A DNA stretch of 64,000 nt, from assembly GCA_038373885.1 (NCBI GenBank), contig JAWZYV010016535.1:620001-684000 (forward strand), read 5' to 3'. Positions 25,632-36,115 of the stretch are shown piece after piece; position 1 is the first letter of the stretch, and each line of letters opens with the position of its first letter. This stretch comes from Cheiracanthium punctorium. Taxonomy: Eukaryota; Arthropoda; Arachnida; Araneae; Cheiracanthiidae. The notes below the pieces were generated by a model that was not told where the DNA came from, ran no database searches, and saw only the letters and a program-made list of their open reading frames with translations. The translations under genes and the position numbers were made by a program.

Positions 25632-26009
25632 AATAGTTATATAATTATAGTAAAAAAGTTAACTTACGTTTAGCATTAAACTGAATGCAAATTTATGAAA
25701 TAAAATCAAAGGTGGTGGCAGGGATACTAATCTGTACTCGACCCAAATTATAAATAGAAAATTACTCAAAAAATTATTGATTATAATCAGTATTATGTCT
25801 CTTATTATAAAATTCTAACAAAAGTATGTCAATTTTCTGTTACATGTTACAAAAGAACTTGCTGTGACTTTTTTAATCAAATACTCTGATACTGCATGAA
25901 AGCAGGTTTGTATATTTATTTACATAACTTAGTGTCAAGCAAACTTCCGAAATTCGCCCTTGAAACTAATTTATTATCTTCTGACCATACCCTTAAAAAG
26001 TAATGATAT

Positions 26010-26734
26010 CCCCATGCAAAAACCATCAACTGGTTAAAATTTTGTGACGCAGCATTTTACTTTATAGATCTGTGAATTTTAAATACGGGTCTTAAAAATA
26101 ATGATATCAAATTTTGAGTGACGCCCTGCTGAGAATTTTAAAGATTTGTTTTTAAATTCCATTACAGTTACTTTCGTTTTATTTTCTAAAAAAGATGTAC
26201 GCATTTAAGCAATGCTTTTAATTATGAAATACACTGTCAAATATATCACACTTTCACTGAGTATGTATAATGTATTCAAATGAATTTATTTCAATAATTT
26301 AATTTATCTTTTGCGTCACGCTATCCAAAAGGGCAAGTAAAATTTGCGTAAATATTTAGTTAGTGTCATTGTAACCAAACTAAGTGCAATGTATATGAAA
26401 ATTTTGCTTGCCCTTTTGGATAGCGTGACGCAAAAGATAAATTAAATTATTGAAATAAATTCATTTGAATACATTATACAGACTCAGTGAAAGTGTGATA
26501 TATTTGACAGTGTATTTCATAATTAAAAGCATTGCTTAAATGCGTACATCTTCTTTAGAAAATAAAACGAAAGTAACTGTAATGGAATTTAAAAACAAAT
26601 CTTTAAAATTCTCAGCAGGGCGTCACTCAAAATTTGATATCATTCTTTTTAAGACCCGTATTTAAAATTCATAGATCTATAAAGTAAAATGCTGCGTCAC
26701 AAAATTTTAACCAGTTGAGGGTTTTTGCATGGGG
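26010..26734. mobile_element. Foldback element, two ~340-bp arms
   Basis: The left arm (26010 to about 26346) and right arm (about 26398-26734) are near-perfect inverted copies separated by about 50 bp. Landmarks are CCCCATGCAAAAACC at the outer end and TATCCAAAAGGGCAAG at the inner end. The trinucleotide TAT flanks both outer ends and may be the TSD. No coding content. It is nested in the interior of the larger GGGTCATT element, just inside its right arm. Confidence 0.85.
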
Positions 26735-26782
26735 TATATATATACATATATATGTTTAATTAAACATTGTTCTTTCTTTTGA

Positions 26783-27580
26783 GTTCAATATCATACAGAA
26801 TTCCAAAGATTTATTGGCTGATGGATGACTGCCAAAAACGAAGGGTTAAATTAAAAATAATTCAAAATTTTAACTTTAGATTTTTTTAAATTTAACACTG
26901 TGTGTGACATGCATTTTTTGTTGTTTGTTTGTTTTACGTTTTCCGATGCAAGTTGATATATTTTCTAGTTTTTGAAAATGCCTGGATTAGTAGTTAAACT
27001 TTAGATATTAATTTAAAAGACATGGGAAAATTGACTAACGCTTCTGAATTTTCTCTTCTTCAGTATAAATATTGCATATGAAAATCCTCATATATAGGTA
27101 CATACATACAATTTTTTTTCTCTGCTCCTGAGCAGAAAGCCAAGATGAAATTATTTTGAGATGTAGGATTATTCCATCTTAACAACATATAAAAATTTAA
27201 AACATGTGTCTGTGATCAGACATGCCGAAAAAAATTCATGATGTTTTTTATCAAATGTAGTGCTCATGCATAAACTATAGAAGATGCGCAAATTTCGATA
27301 ACATCTTTGGCATCAGCGTAAAAAGTTACTCCTAGAAACAAATTTTCACTTCAGTAACTTTTACAGGTAAGGCGTTACTTAAGGAATTGAGAAAAAAAGT
27401 TGGCGCATCTTGCAGAAAACTTAAAAATTTGCATAATTAATTTTTCGGTAATTAATTATCGTAGAACCTTCAAAATTAAGATTTGTTGATGACTTAGCCT
27501 ATAAATCATCTATATAAAATTTGAGAAAAATTCGAGTTGGTGTGGTGAACTGCACTGTTTGATCTGACGTGGAATGACCC
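26783..27580 (-). repeat. Right long terminal inverted repeat
   Basis: Inverted partner of 22242-23055, close in sequence with small indels and substitutions. It ends in GACGTGGAATGACCC, directly before the AACT duplication. Confidence 0.85.
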
Positions 27581-27807
27581 AACTTCAAGTTAACAGAAAG
27601 TTGACACGTAATATTTTTAGCTATACCAGGCTTCAATGTAAAATATTTTCATAAGCACGATTATTTTGTAGCTTTTTTAAAATAATAGTAATAATAATGA
27701 TAAAAATCCAGAATAAAATTATGAAAGTTCTGCAGAAATTGTTTACGCATTAAAATGCATCACATATTTAAGGAATGATATTTCATTTAATTTGTTTATA
27801 CAATATA

Positions 27808-28250
27808 CATGGTGAATCTAAACTCTTGGGCAAAACTTTAAGGGGTGATAGGGAACATAATAAGGAATCAGAATCACATAGCAATGTGGGGTCAAAAACG
27901 CTGTTTTCACTTAACCGGTAATAATCACTTTGTAAAAAGTATTGAAGTGTTCGTCTAATTTCTTAACCAAGTTTCATAAACAATAGGCTCGTCTCCAAAA
28001 ATTTCATCCATGAAATAAAATAGAATTTTGAAACTATTAATTTTAGTCTTCTGTTTTCGGAGAAAAATACATTAGTTTCTGACGAGCAATGGTAGGAAAG
28101 TGCACTGTTGTTTCAGCACTTTTTCCAAAGTAATTATTAACAGCTACATGAAAACGATGTTGCCAACCACACATTGCTATGTGATTCTGATTACTTATTA
28201 TGTGCCCTATCAACTCTTAAAATTTTGTCCAAGAGTTTAGATTCACCCTG
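27808..28250. mobile_element. Palindromic Tc1/mariner MITE, TA flanks
   Basis: The left end CATGGTGAATCTAAACTCTT and right end (inverse of CAGGGTGAATCTAAACTCTT) are flanked by TA (27806-27807, 28251-28252). The inverted similarity extends about 100 bp inward, including CAGAATCACATAGCAATGTG. Length 443 bp. No transposase. It ends five bases before the TA of the Tc1-like element that follows. Confidence 0.8.
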
Positions 28251-30320
28251 TATACTACAGTGCGTGTAAAAACTTTAAGGCCAGGGAAAGTTTCCTGAGT
28301 GTTTTCAAATGTCAGGAAATATTTGCTTCAAGCTATAGCATTGGAATATTTATGTCTAACTCTAGAAGACTAATGAGATAGAAAAAAATTTTAACACAGG
28401 ATTATTACTATAAAAATTAAGTGGGAAATGAAAAACAGCTTAATTTTACCGTGTAAAAACTTTGGGACCGTAAGAAAAATTTTATAATATTTTTGCACAA
28501 ATAAATTTAATGCTATCGAAATGATTTCATGCTTTAGAATACAAACGTAAGATTGTTTGAAGAAGGTAACGATAGCTTTTTTGTGTGTGATTATACAATG
28601 CAGGGTTGCCAGATCAAAATTTATGAAAATAGCCAAATGGCTTCTGAAAATTAGCCAAAAATAGCCAAACCGGCGATTGCAGCGCCATCTTTTGGATTTT
28701 TAATTAAACTTTTAAAAGCAGACGTTAAAGTATGGACACGTTTTCTTACATGAGGGGGGGGGGACGCCATTCTCACAAAATCTTTTAAAGCATTTGTTTA
28801 AAAATTCAAAGAGGAAACTTCTATTCTCTGCTCTTGAATTCCGTACATGTTCAGCCCCCAAAGAAAAAAAAAATCGGTCATAAGGCAAATGATCAAATAA
28901 GTACCTAATAATTTAATGAACAATCCCCCATACTGTACAATAAATAAGAATGGACTGAGGAATTCTGTTTATATTAGTAACATAGACAGGATTTTATTTT
29001 GAAGGTGGGCTCTGCAGCCCCTCCCAGTGGCATTGCTAAGGGGGGCTCTCGCGCAGGCACTGATTATTCCAGGGGCAAGAGGGGCACATGCCCCAGCGCC
29101 CCGATTAAAAGGGGCCCCTAAATTATTACAGTATATGATTTTAGTTTAAGGGTTTTTTTTCCAATGTAGTAAATGCCTAATTTTTTTCAGTTATGAATTT
29201 ACACACAAATTACAAAAATCGTTTTTCCCCCCCTCGATTTCTCCCTCTCCATAGAAAAAATATCAGCAGATTAACGATTTCTGTAAAAAAGAAGTGGTAA
29301 CTAGAATGCTTGCTATATTTTAAGTGATTACGCGGTAAGTTGCAGGACCCACTGAAGTTTTATAAGTGAATGGGGCACCCATAAATAGAAATTTACCGAT
29401 TATGATTATTAATATAATGAAAATGTCAGGCTTTTAGTTTTAGTTGTATTTTTTAAGTCTTCATTTTTAGTAAAGCTTATTTCATTATGCTGATGTTTCA
29501 TATGTTTATAAGCATTCTCATTTATCTAATATTAGTATACTTTATGTTGGATACATTCAATTATGACAAAGATTCATATGCGAACACAGAAAATATACGA
29601 GCACATAAAGTAGTTGTCAGACACAGTAACAACGTGTAAGGGATCCCCATTCAGACTTCTGCCCCAAGCGCCAGTTTTTTCATAATCGGGACCTGCTCCC
29701 TCCCGAAACTAGAGAGAACAGGGGTCGATGAAGACGAAAATTGGGTCCGTTTTACAACCCCTTCACAAAAATGTAATGGATTAAAACGGCCCTTCATTGG
29801 CATTTTACCCTACATTTTAATGTGTTTCATCAAATATTTTAACAAAAAAATCTGATGTGTCCAACACATGACTTCCTTGCACGTCCATTAGATCAAAAAT
29901 ATTTTCGACGCACTTCCTCTAAACTTATTTGTTTGAAAGAGATAAAATATCAATAATAGTAAGGTTTAGCGATTTCTAGCCAAATATTTCGATATCGCCA
30001 AGCTGAGTTCAATTTGAAAGATTTCCTTCTGACACTTTATTTGGCGATATTTCACCAAAAGCCGACAAACTTGAGATAGTCAGCGAGATTTTGGGGATAG
30101 CCAAAGTAATCATTGACCACAGACCTTCAATGAATTGAATGCATCTATACACCTCAATGTATTCAAAGTCATTTGGCTCACCATGTAAATAAATTCTCAG
30201 TCGATTGCTGTCAAAAAAGATATTGAAAACAGTTAGATATTACAATAGTTCTAAATACAAAGTTAAAAAATCTACGGGTTAAAGTTTTAGAGTTATACAA
30301 AATAGGAAATAATTTTTGGC

Positions 30321-30583
30321 GCCAAATTTGGCGATATTTCGGCGAAACTCGTCAATGTCGACGACATTTGGCGAGATTTTAAGCATAAACCAAACAATGA
30401 CAGATTATCGCCAAATTTGGCGATATTTCGCCAAAACTCGCCAAGAACGATGACAAATGGCGATACTTTGGGCATGGACGAAATGACTGACTATCGCCAA
30501 ATTTGGCGATATTTCGCCAAAACTCGCCAAGGTCGAAGACAGACGGCGAGATTTTGGGCATGTACCAAACAATGACTGTCTAC
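30321..30583. repeat. Tandem array, ~86-89 bp unit, GCCAAATTTGGCGATATTTC
   Basis: Three units start at 30321, 30410 and 30496. Each begins GCCAAATTTGGCGATATTTC and contains GGCGAGATTTT-like and AACAATGAC phrases. A degenerate relative lies at about 30041. The core GCCAAATTTGGC is itself palindromic. The open frames crossing the array arise from the repeat and are not genes. Confidence 0.85.
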
Positions 30584-31065
30584 AGTTGTATTATAATGAA
30601 GATGTCCATAGACATTAAGGTACTGAAATTCTTTTCGGTGGTCCTGTAAATAAACTCTCCAGTAGATTGGAACCAAAAATCGAGATGCACAACTAGATGT
30701 TACAACATTCTTATATATGAAATTTCATAATAGTTTTTGAGATTTGAGAGTTAAATATGCACACACGTACACCAAAAGTCGCCAAGCTTGGCGACTTTTG
30801 GCATAGTTCTTGAGGGAGGCACGTGACAGTGGTCGGACCATTACCTAACTTATGTGGTAGGACGGTATTGTGCTTGAAATGGATGAATGCCCCTAAAATT
30901 GCTATTGACCGTAATGTATTGGAAATCTTTTGAGTGTTCCTGTAGCAGAACTATAAATGATAAAGACACTTTTTTTAATAGAGAAATTCATTTTCTAACT
31001 CTTTACAGCATATATCACTTCTGAGTCGTTTGAAATAGCCCAATACCTCTAAAAAACGCTTTGAT

Positions 31066-31584
31066 GAATTTCGGCCCATAGAGAGTAATGTATTTCGAAT
31101 CTTTTGGGCGGTCCTGTAGATAAACTATTCAGTCGAATGGAACCGAAAGGGGAGGTGCACAACTAGATGTTACAACAATCCTAAATATAAAGTTTCAACA
31201 TTCAACGCCTAACAGTTTTTGAGATATGCGAGTTTAATGAATTTCGGCCCATTGAGTGTAATGTATTTCGAATGTTTTGGGCAGTCCTGTAGATAAACTA
31301 TCCAGTCGAATGGAACCAAAAGGGGAGGTGCACAACTAGATGTTACAACTATCCAAAATATGAAGTTTCGACATTCTACGCCTAATAGCTTTTGAGTTAG
31401 GCGAGTTTAATGAATTTCGGCCCATAGAGCGTAATGTATTTCGAATCTTTTGGGCGGTCCTGTACATAAACTATCCATTCGATTGCCACCAAAAGGGGAG
31501 GTGCACAACTAGATCATAGAACAATCCTAAATATCAAATCTCAACATTCTACGACCAGTAGTTTTTGAGATATGCGAGTTACAT
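31066..31584. repeat. Tandem array, 173-bp unit, three copies
   Basis: Units start at 31066, 31239 and 31412, each beginning GAATTTCGGCCCAT, with GTATTTCGAAT, GGTCCTGTA and GTGCACAACTAGAT at constant offsets. Diverged half-units with the same phrases lie at about 30120, 30600 and 30900, so the array is older and longer than the clean part. An ACGT tetranucleotide run follows at about 31585-31603. Confidence 0.9.
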
Positions 31585-33360
31585 ACATACGTACGTACGT
31601 ACGTACAGACGGCATGGAAAAACTGGCCACAGTAGACTCGCCACTGGTCAAAATGAGTTGCAGACGCGTTAATATGATCGTGCATGCTAGCCTACGATGA
31701 GATGCATCGAAAAAAATTTTTTAATTAAATTTAGAGGTAGTCAAAATCGGTTTTTATGTCGAAATTTGGCCCCCAAAATTTTTCGGGATCACATTACTTC
31801 CTTATACTACGTACAAGGAAGTAAAAAGTGACCTTTCATTAAAAATTGGTATAAAAATTCACAAAAATAAGTGTTGAAATTCACAAAAATGGGACCTTAG
31901 AAATCATTCCTGGATCGACCTCTGGAGACAGACACGGGGAAGGGCATTTTTTTCACTTATTTTATTGCAATTGATACATAAATGAGAAAATTTTGGACCC
32001 CCTCCCCCCAAAAGAAATCCTGGCTACGCCACTCTGGCCCTTTGCTTTTTTTGGTGAACTAAATTAACCTATTGTTCTTGAATACTCTTGCTTAGCTTAA
32101 AATTTATTACTCATCCCCCTTCGAAATAAAATCCTGGCTACGCTACTGGCTAAGTAATGCAGTGCCACTCAAACGATTGTGTATATAAACGTCTAGTCGT
32201 AGGCTACTCTTCCTTCTTTAAAAACAAAGAATTCGAACGCGTATGGTTCCCAGTCTACTTGCATCCCGCTTCAATACTATCACCATCCTTTCAAAAGCTC
32301 TGGCCAACGTCTCTCTCCCAGTCTCAGTGCTTCAGTGCTAGAGTTGGTTGAGGTAACTGAATTTTCCTTAATGCTAAGGCTAAAAAAGTTAGACAGTTTC
32401 TTCACAAAACTTACCGAGTCAAATATGCTTTAAAAAAAAGAGAGAGAGGGAGACCAAATTAGTTAATATTGGCCAGTTTCTAGAAACCTCAATAAAAATA
32501 GCCAAGAATTAGCCAAAATCAGTTTGGCTATTTTCTTTATAAATTTTTTAGCCAAGCGTGATCAAAAATAGCCAAATTGGCTAATATTAGCCGAATCTGG
32601 CAACCCTGATACAATGCCAAGAGCGAAGAGATTAACAGAACATAAAAAAGGTCAAATTGTTGCTCTTTTGTCGTCAGTATTCGATCTACATCGAAGAAGA
32701 TTACAAGGTCTAAAACTCATGAAAAAACAGTTTTGCGACTTGCTTCAACAAGAAAATGTTTAAGCAAGGAAATTATTAAGCAAACTGGTTTCAGTTTTTG
32801 TAGAAGAACTATTGGCACCGCTGTTAGAAGGGCTGGTAATTTGAAGAACGCAGCAAAACTTGTTAAACCCCCTTTATTACCTGTAGATAAAATGTAACGT
32901 TTATCATTCGCTGGAGAGACGATGACTTGGGACGATCAGTGGATACAGTTAGTTTTCTCCGATAGGCGAAAAAAAAAGGAACTTACATAGTACTACTGAT
33001 GGTTGGAGATATTACTGGCTCGAGAGAGAGATTTGCGAAAAGAAAATTTTTCCAAACGTCAATTCGGTTGGGCAATTATTATGATGCATTTCTTTTACTG
33101 GAGTTGGATGTCTGTCCTTTATTTCAACAAAAATTAACTCATAAGGCATATAAAAAAAAAAATTTAAGACCACCTATTGCCGAATGTAGCTGATTTGACA
33201 GGAGAAAAATGGGTTTTCCAACAGGATAATGCCCCGATTCACAATAGTCGGCCTATGAAAACCTGGTTTAGGTGTAAAAATATTCAAATTTCTGATTGAC
33301 TATCTAGAAGTCCTGATCTTAACCCCATTGAGAACTTCTGGGGTAATCTTGCTCGATGCT

Positions 33361-33972
33361 GGGTCATTCCACGTCAGATAAACAGTGCAGTTCACCACAC
33401 CAACTCGGATTTTTCTCAAATTTTATATAGATGATTTATAGGCTAAGACATCAACAAATCTTAATTTTGAAGGTTCTACGATAATTAACCCATTCGTGCC
33501 TGGATATTTTTGCGACTTTCTTCGATTTTTGCTAACACCAGCAGTAATTGATAAATTTCTGATGTCAACTTTCTGAACAAGGGATGATTTCATTTAAAAT
33601 CATTACGTATAAAAATTGAAATGTCAACATCCTACTTGGTCATATTAAAATATTTTGTGGAATTGAGGTTCAATACTCGCGAATAAAGGCTAGGAAAAAT
33701 AAATAACGTTTTCGACTGATAGCGAAAATGCCGTCCCAAAAAAGGGACGCTAGGCATAAATGGGTTAAGGAATTGAGAAAAAAAGTTGGCGCATCTTGCA
33801 GAAAACTTAAAAATTTGCATAATTAATTTCTCGGTAATTAATTATCGTAGAACCTTCGAAATTGAGATTTGTTGATGTCTTAGCCTATAAATCCTCTATA
33901 TAAAATTTGAGGAAAATCTAAGTTGGTGTGGTGAACTTTCTCTATTGTATTTGATTTGACGTGGAATGACCC
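33361..33972. mobile_element. Short GGGTCATTCCACGTC element, TSD TGCT
   Basis: Same termini as the 5.3-kb element, flanked by TGCT at 33357-33360 and 33973-33976. Without its own nested insertion it is about 330 bp, two inverted arms back to back. So the family has both long and miniature members. The second independent 4-bp TSD confirms the edges. Confidence 0.88.
33489..33764. mobile_element. piggyBac-like MITE, TTAA flanks
   Basis: The termini CCCATTCGTGCCTGG and GCTAGGCATAAATGGG are inverted near-copies beginning with CCC, flanked by TTAA at 33485-33488 and 33765-33768. TTAA TSD and CCC termini are diagnostic of piggyBac. 276 bp, non-coding. It is the innermost level of the nest: piggyBac MITE in GGGTCATT element in Tc1. 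Confidence 0.85.
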
Positions 33973-34387
33973 TGCTTATATAGCTATGGAAGGAAGTATT
34001 TGACAGTCGAATTAAGATCTGCAATTAAAGATAAATGGCATAAAATTGATCCATTAATGTGCCAGAGTCTCATTCTATCCATGAAAACGAGAATATTCCA
34101 GCTGATTAGGAGTAATGGCTCAACAAAGTATTAATTGGGTATAATTGCATTCTGTATCTTCAAATGCCATTTTTGTTCTGTGGCCTTAAAGTTTTTAAAT
34201 AGGCCTTTATGAGTTAATTTATAATTTTATTGACATTTTGCAATAAAATACTTGCAAATAACAATTCTGTCTGCTTAATGTCTTTCTTATAATGAATATT
34301 AAGTATTAGAATTAAATTTTTCAGCGTTTTATCTGTTTTGATCATTCACGATAACTTGCACTGGCCTTAAAGTTTTTACACGCACTG

Positions 34388-35551
34388 TACATTTGCATAT
34401 ATTCATAGATACTTACGACTGCATAATAGGATAGAATATAAAGTAAAAATGTAATGGAGAAGCAAATTCTTTCAAAAATCTCTCCAAATCATACATTGGA
34501 GAGATTTAGTTTTCCGTGCAGATGTTTTGTTGAGTCAACAAAAAATTTGTTAAATAAACAAAATCATCCGTTAAAATAGCGCCAGCTAAATTTTTGTTGA
34601 AATTATTTGGTTATTTCAACAAGCATTTTGAGAATTTAACCAATCAATTTAGTTGAAATAACCAAATGTTTTGTTAATTTCGTAACTATTTGTTTAAGTG
34701 GTTTATTTGTTTAAAATCAACCAACTTATTTGCTTAAATTAACAAGATTCCTTTGTTAACTGGTGTTGTGCTGGCTCATTTAACAAAATTATTTTGTTGT
34801 TTTCACTGTTAAATTTTTTAATCCACAAATAGTTGGTTGAAAGCTTCAGAGGTAAGACTAAATAGTTTTTATATTCATCAAAATTAACATTTTTATTTCA
34901 GTGTTTTTACATATTTATAAAGTTAAATAAAAGAAATTCAATGTCAGTTTTTCTTTCCCCTTTCAAACGAAAACTTAGTAAGGTAATCGAAAATTACTTT
35001 TGCGTTCTTGATAAATAAAATAAATGTGCATATTTTCTAAACTTTCTATTATGACGAGAAGTCTAGTGATTTTCTTTCCGGCATAGTATGCGAATTTAAC
35101 TGTTTGCAACATAAAAGAGGTACAGGTTTTAAAAATATGTGTACTGTTTTAAAATTTAAACTACAAAAAATTTATAATTCGGTATTGTCCAGCTTAACCT
35201 ACATTCAAGATTTTTTTTTCATTGAGATAATACATAAATTAACATTTTTTAGGACCAAGATTTTTTTACATCCTTCGATATTTTGTGGCCCATTACATTG
35301 TGGGAAAGTGATTCTGATTGTTTTAACTCAGTCAGTCTAACGGACACTGAGTGGCTTTAAGCTAAATCTGTAGAAACTTGTAAAAGCACTAAAATGAAAA
35401 TCTGAATTTTTTTATAGATAAATTAATTAGTCTTACCTCTGAAATTTTCAACAAACTGAGAAAAACGCAACATATTTTTGTGTTTGATGTTATCCATTTT
35501 TTAAAGTATTGGCAGACTGCAGATCCTTACTTAGGTCTTCCCTCTTCCGTA
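34388..35551. other. Gene-free DNA, degenerate AACA/TTGTT repeats and an inverted pair
   Basis: 34500-34850 is rich in irregular TTTGTTGAAATTAAC-like motifs, and similar motifs return at 35890-36000. An inverted pair, GTTGAAAGCTTCAGAGGTAA (34836 on) and TTACCTCTGAAATTTTCAAC (35433-35452), may be the ends of an old element of about 620 bp. No gene recognised. Confidence 0.45.
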
Positions 35552-35730
35552 CAAGGGCGGATTAAAGGGGGGCGGAGGGTGCGACCGCCCTCCCCAGAAA
35601 AAAGAAATTAATGTAAAAGATCCTATTTTACTTCCATAAAATGGATGTATATGTCAATCTTCTAACTAACCTCACCCACCGACAGACTAACCGCCCCCCC
35701 CGACAAACTTGCATTAATTCCGTAGCACTG
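35552..35730. mobile_element. hAT MITE, 8-bp TSD CTTCCGTA
   Basis: The left end is CAAGGGCGGATTAAAG, the right end is the inverse of CAGTGCTACGGAATTAATGC. The TSD CTTCCGTA is at 35544-35551 and 35731-35738. The interior phrase GATCCTATTTTACTTCCATA is shared, inverted, with the MITE at 55007-55153, so they are one family. C and G runs lie near both ends. Confidence 0.88.
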
Positions 35731-36000
35731 CTTCCGTAAATACGAATTTATCCTTTCGGTCGGTCTGGCTGTCTGGCTGAGTCTTTCAGAGTCCTGCGCA
35801 TGTCCATGACGTATGCGTACAATTGACTGTCGAACGATTTCAAGTTTCATTCGTTCTGAGTTTTAACAAAAAAAAAAAATTGTGACAAAATTCAAAGTGT
35901 TTTGTAAAATCAATTTGGTGGAATCAAGCAAACTTTTGTTAAATCAACAAAGTAAAGCTACCAAACAAGTTTTGTTGAATTCAACAAGAAATTTTCAGCA

Positions 36001-36115
36001 TATGGTTTCCTCTGAAACTTCCCGTAAATACAGGTTAGGACCCCTTAAAAAGTCCCCTGCCATCAACTAAGATCCCACATGTAGTAGATAATCAGCCGTA
36101 TTCTCAAAATCGAAT
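36001..36115 (+). repeat. SINE 3' fragment
   Basis: Matches only the body and tail of the tRNA-derived SINE: GGTTTCCTCTGAAACTT, AATACAGGTTAGGACCCC, GATAATCAGCCGTA. No tRNA-like head. Confidence 0.55.

Larger units (their letters stand above)
22242..27580. mobile_element. Large long-TIR DNA element, GGGTCATTCCACGTC ends, 4-bp TSD AACT
   Basis: The termini are GGGTCATTCCACGTC and its inverse, flanked by AACT at 22238-22241 and 27581-27584. The TIRs are very long: the left arm runs to about 23055 and the right arm from about 26783, with only scattered mismatches. The 3.7-kb interior has no recognisable transposase on either strand, so it looks non-autonomous. It holds two SINE copies, an AT microsatellite and a foldback. 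A smaller member of the same family, with TSD TGCT, lies at 33361-33972. The 4-bp TSD excludes Tc1/mariner (TA) and hAT (8 bp); I cannot assign the superfamily. Confidence 0.85.
29871..31822. repeat. Repeat block bounded by ACTTCCTTG(C/T)ACGT inverted ends
   Basis: The left boundary ACTTCCTTGCACGT (29871-29884) and right boundary ACGTACAAGGAAGT (31809-31822) are inverted near-copies. The right end also forms a small hairpin (TTACTTCCTT against AAGGAAGTAA). Between them lie all the tandem arrays. This could be a separate element inserted into the hAT, but no TSD was found, so the boundary call is tentative. Confidence 0.45.
28601..32608. mobile_element. hAT element, CAGGGTTGCCAGAT ends, 8-bp TSD ATACAATG
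   Basis: The termini CAGGGTTGCCAGAT and ATCTGGCAACCCTG are flanked by ATACAATG at 28593-28600 and 32609-32616. Both ends carry many subterminal AGCCAAA motifs, likely transposase-binding sites. No hAT transposase is readable in its 4 kb, so it is non-autonomous or gutted. The interior holds tandem arrays and further hAT MITE fragments: termini at 29025, near 32030 and at 32148. It landed at the start codon region of the Tc1 transposase. Confidence 0.9.
32614..34134 (+). pseudogene. Tc1-like transposase pseudogene, interrupted
   Basis: DDE-type transposase relic. It starts MPRAKRLTEHKKGQIVAL, a Tc1-type N-terminus, at the ATG within the hAT target duplication. The frame then breaks repeatedly. 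Later readable pieces are QQDNAPIHNS (second catalytic Asp region), SRSPDLNPIENFWGNL (last catalytic region) and a C-terminus ending RSNGSTKY at 34132-34134. Stops and frameshifts occur throughout, and 33361-33972 is a foreign insertion just after the ENFWGNL motif. It cannot make an active protein. Confidence 0.88.
28258..34387 (+). mobile_element. Tc1-like transposon, split by two nested insertions
   Basis: The TIRs start CAGTGCGTGTAAAAACTTTA, continue AGGCC, and are flanked by TA (28256-28257, 34388-34389). Subterminal copies of the TAAAAACTTT motif occur at about 28453 and 34185, as in Tc1 relatives with repeated transposase-binding sites. Removing the hAT (28601-32608 plus one 8-bp TSD) and the GGGTCATT element (33361-33972 plus one 4-bp TSD) leaves about 1.5 kb, normal for Tc1. 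The transposase relic is inside. Confidence 0.9.

Noticed and set aside
30293..30676. Overlapping 60-codon frames with repeated ISPNLA/FGEI segments
   Set aside because: Direct translation of the 86-89-bp tandem array, not a repeat protein.
30321..31584. CRISPR-like array
   Set aside because: Units are directly repeated without unique spacers, in eukaryotic DNA inside a transposon.
31796..31822. Helitron 3' hairpin
   Set aside because: A hairpin is present, but no CTRR end or 5' TC start was found, and an inverted counterpart exists at 29871, which Helitrons lack.
29025..32148. A further hAT element bounded by CAGTGGCATTGC and GGCTACGCTACTG
   Set aside because: The termini are only loosely inverse and the flanking octamers (GCCCCTCC, GCTAAGTA) do not match; probably two unrelated MITE remnants.
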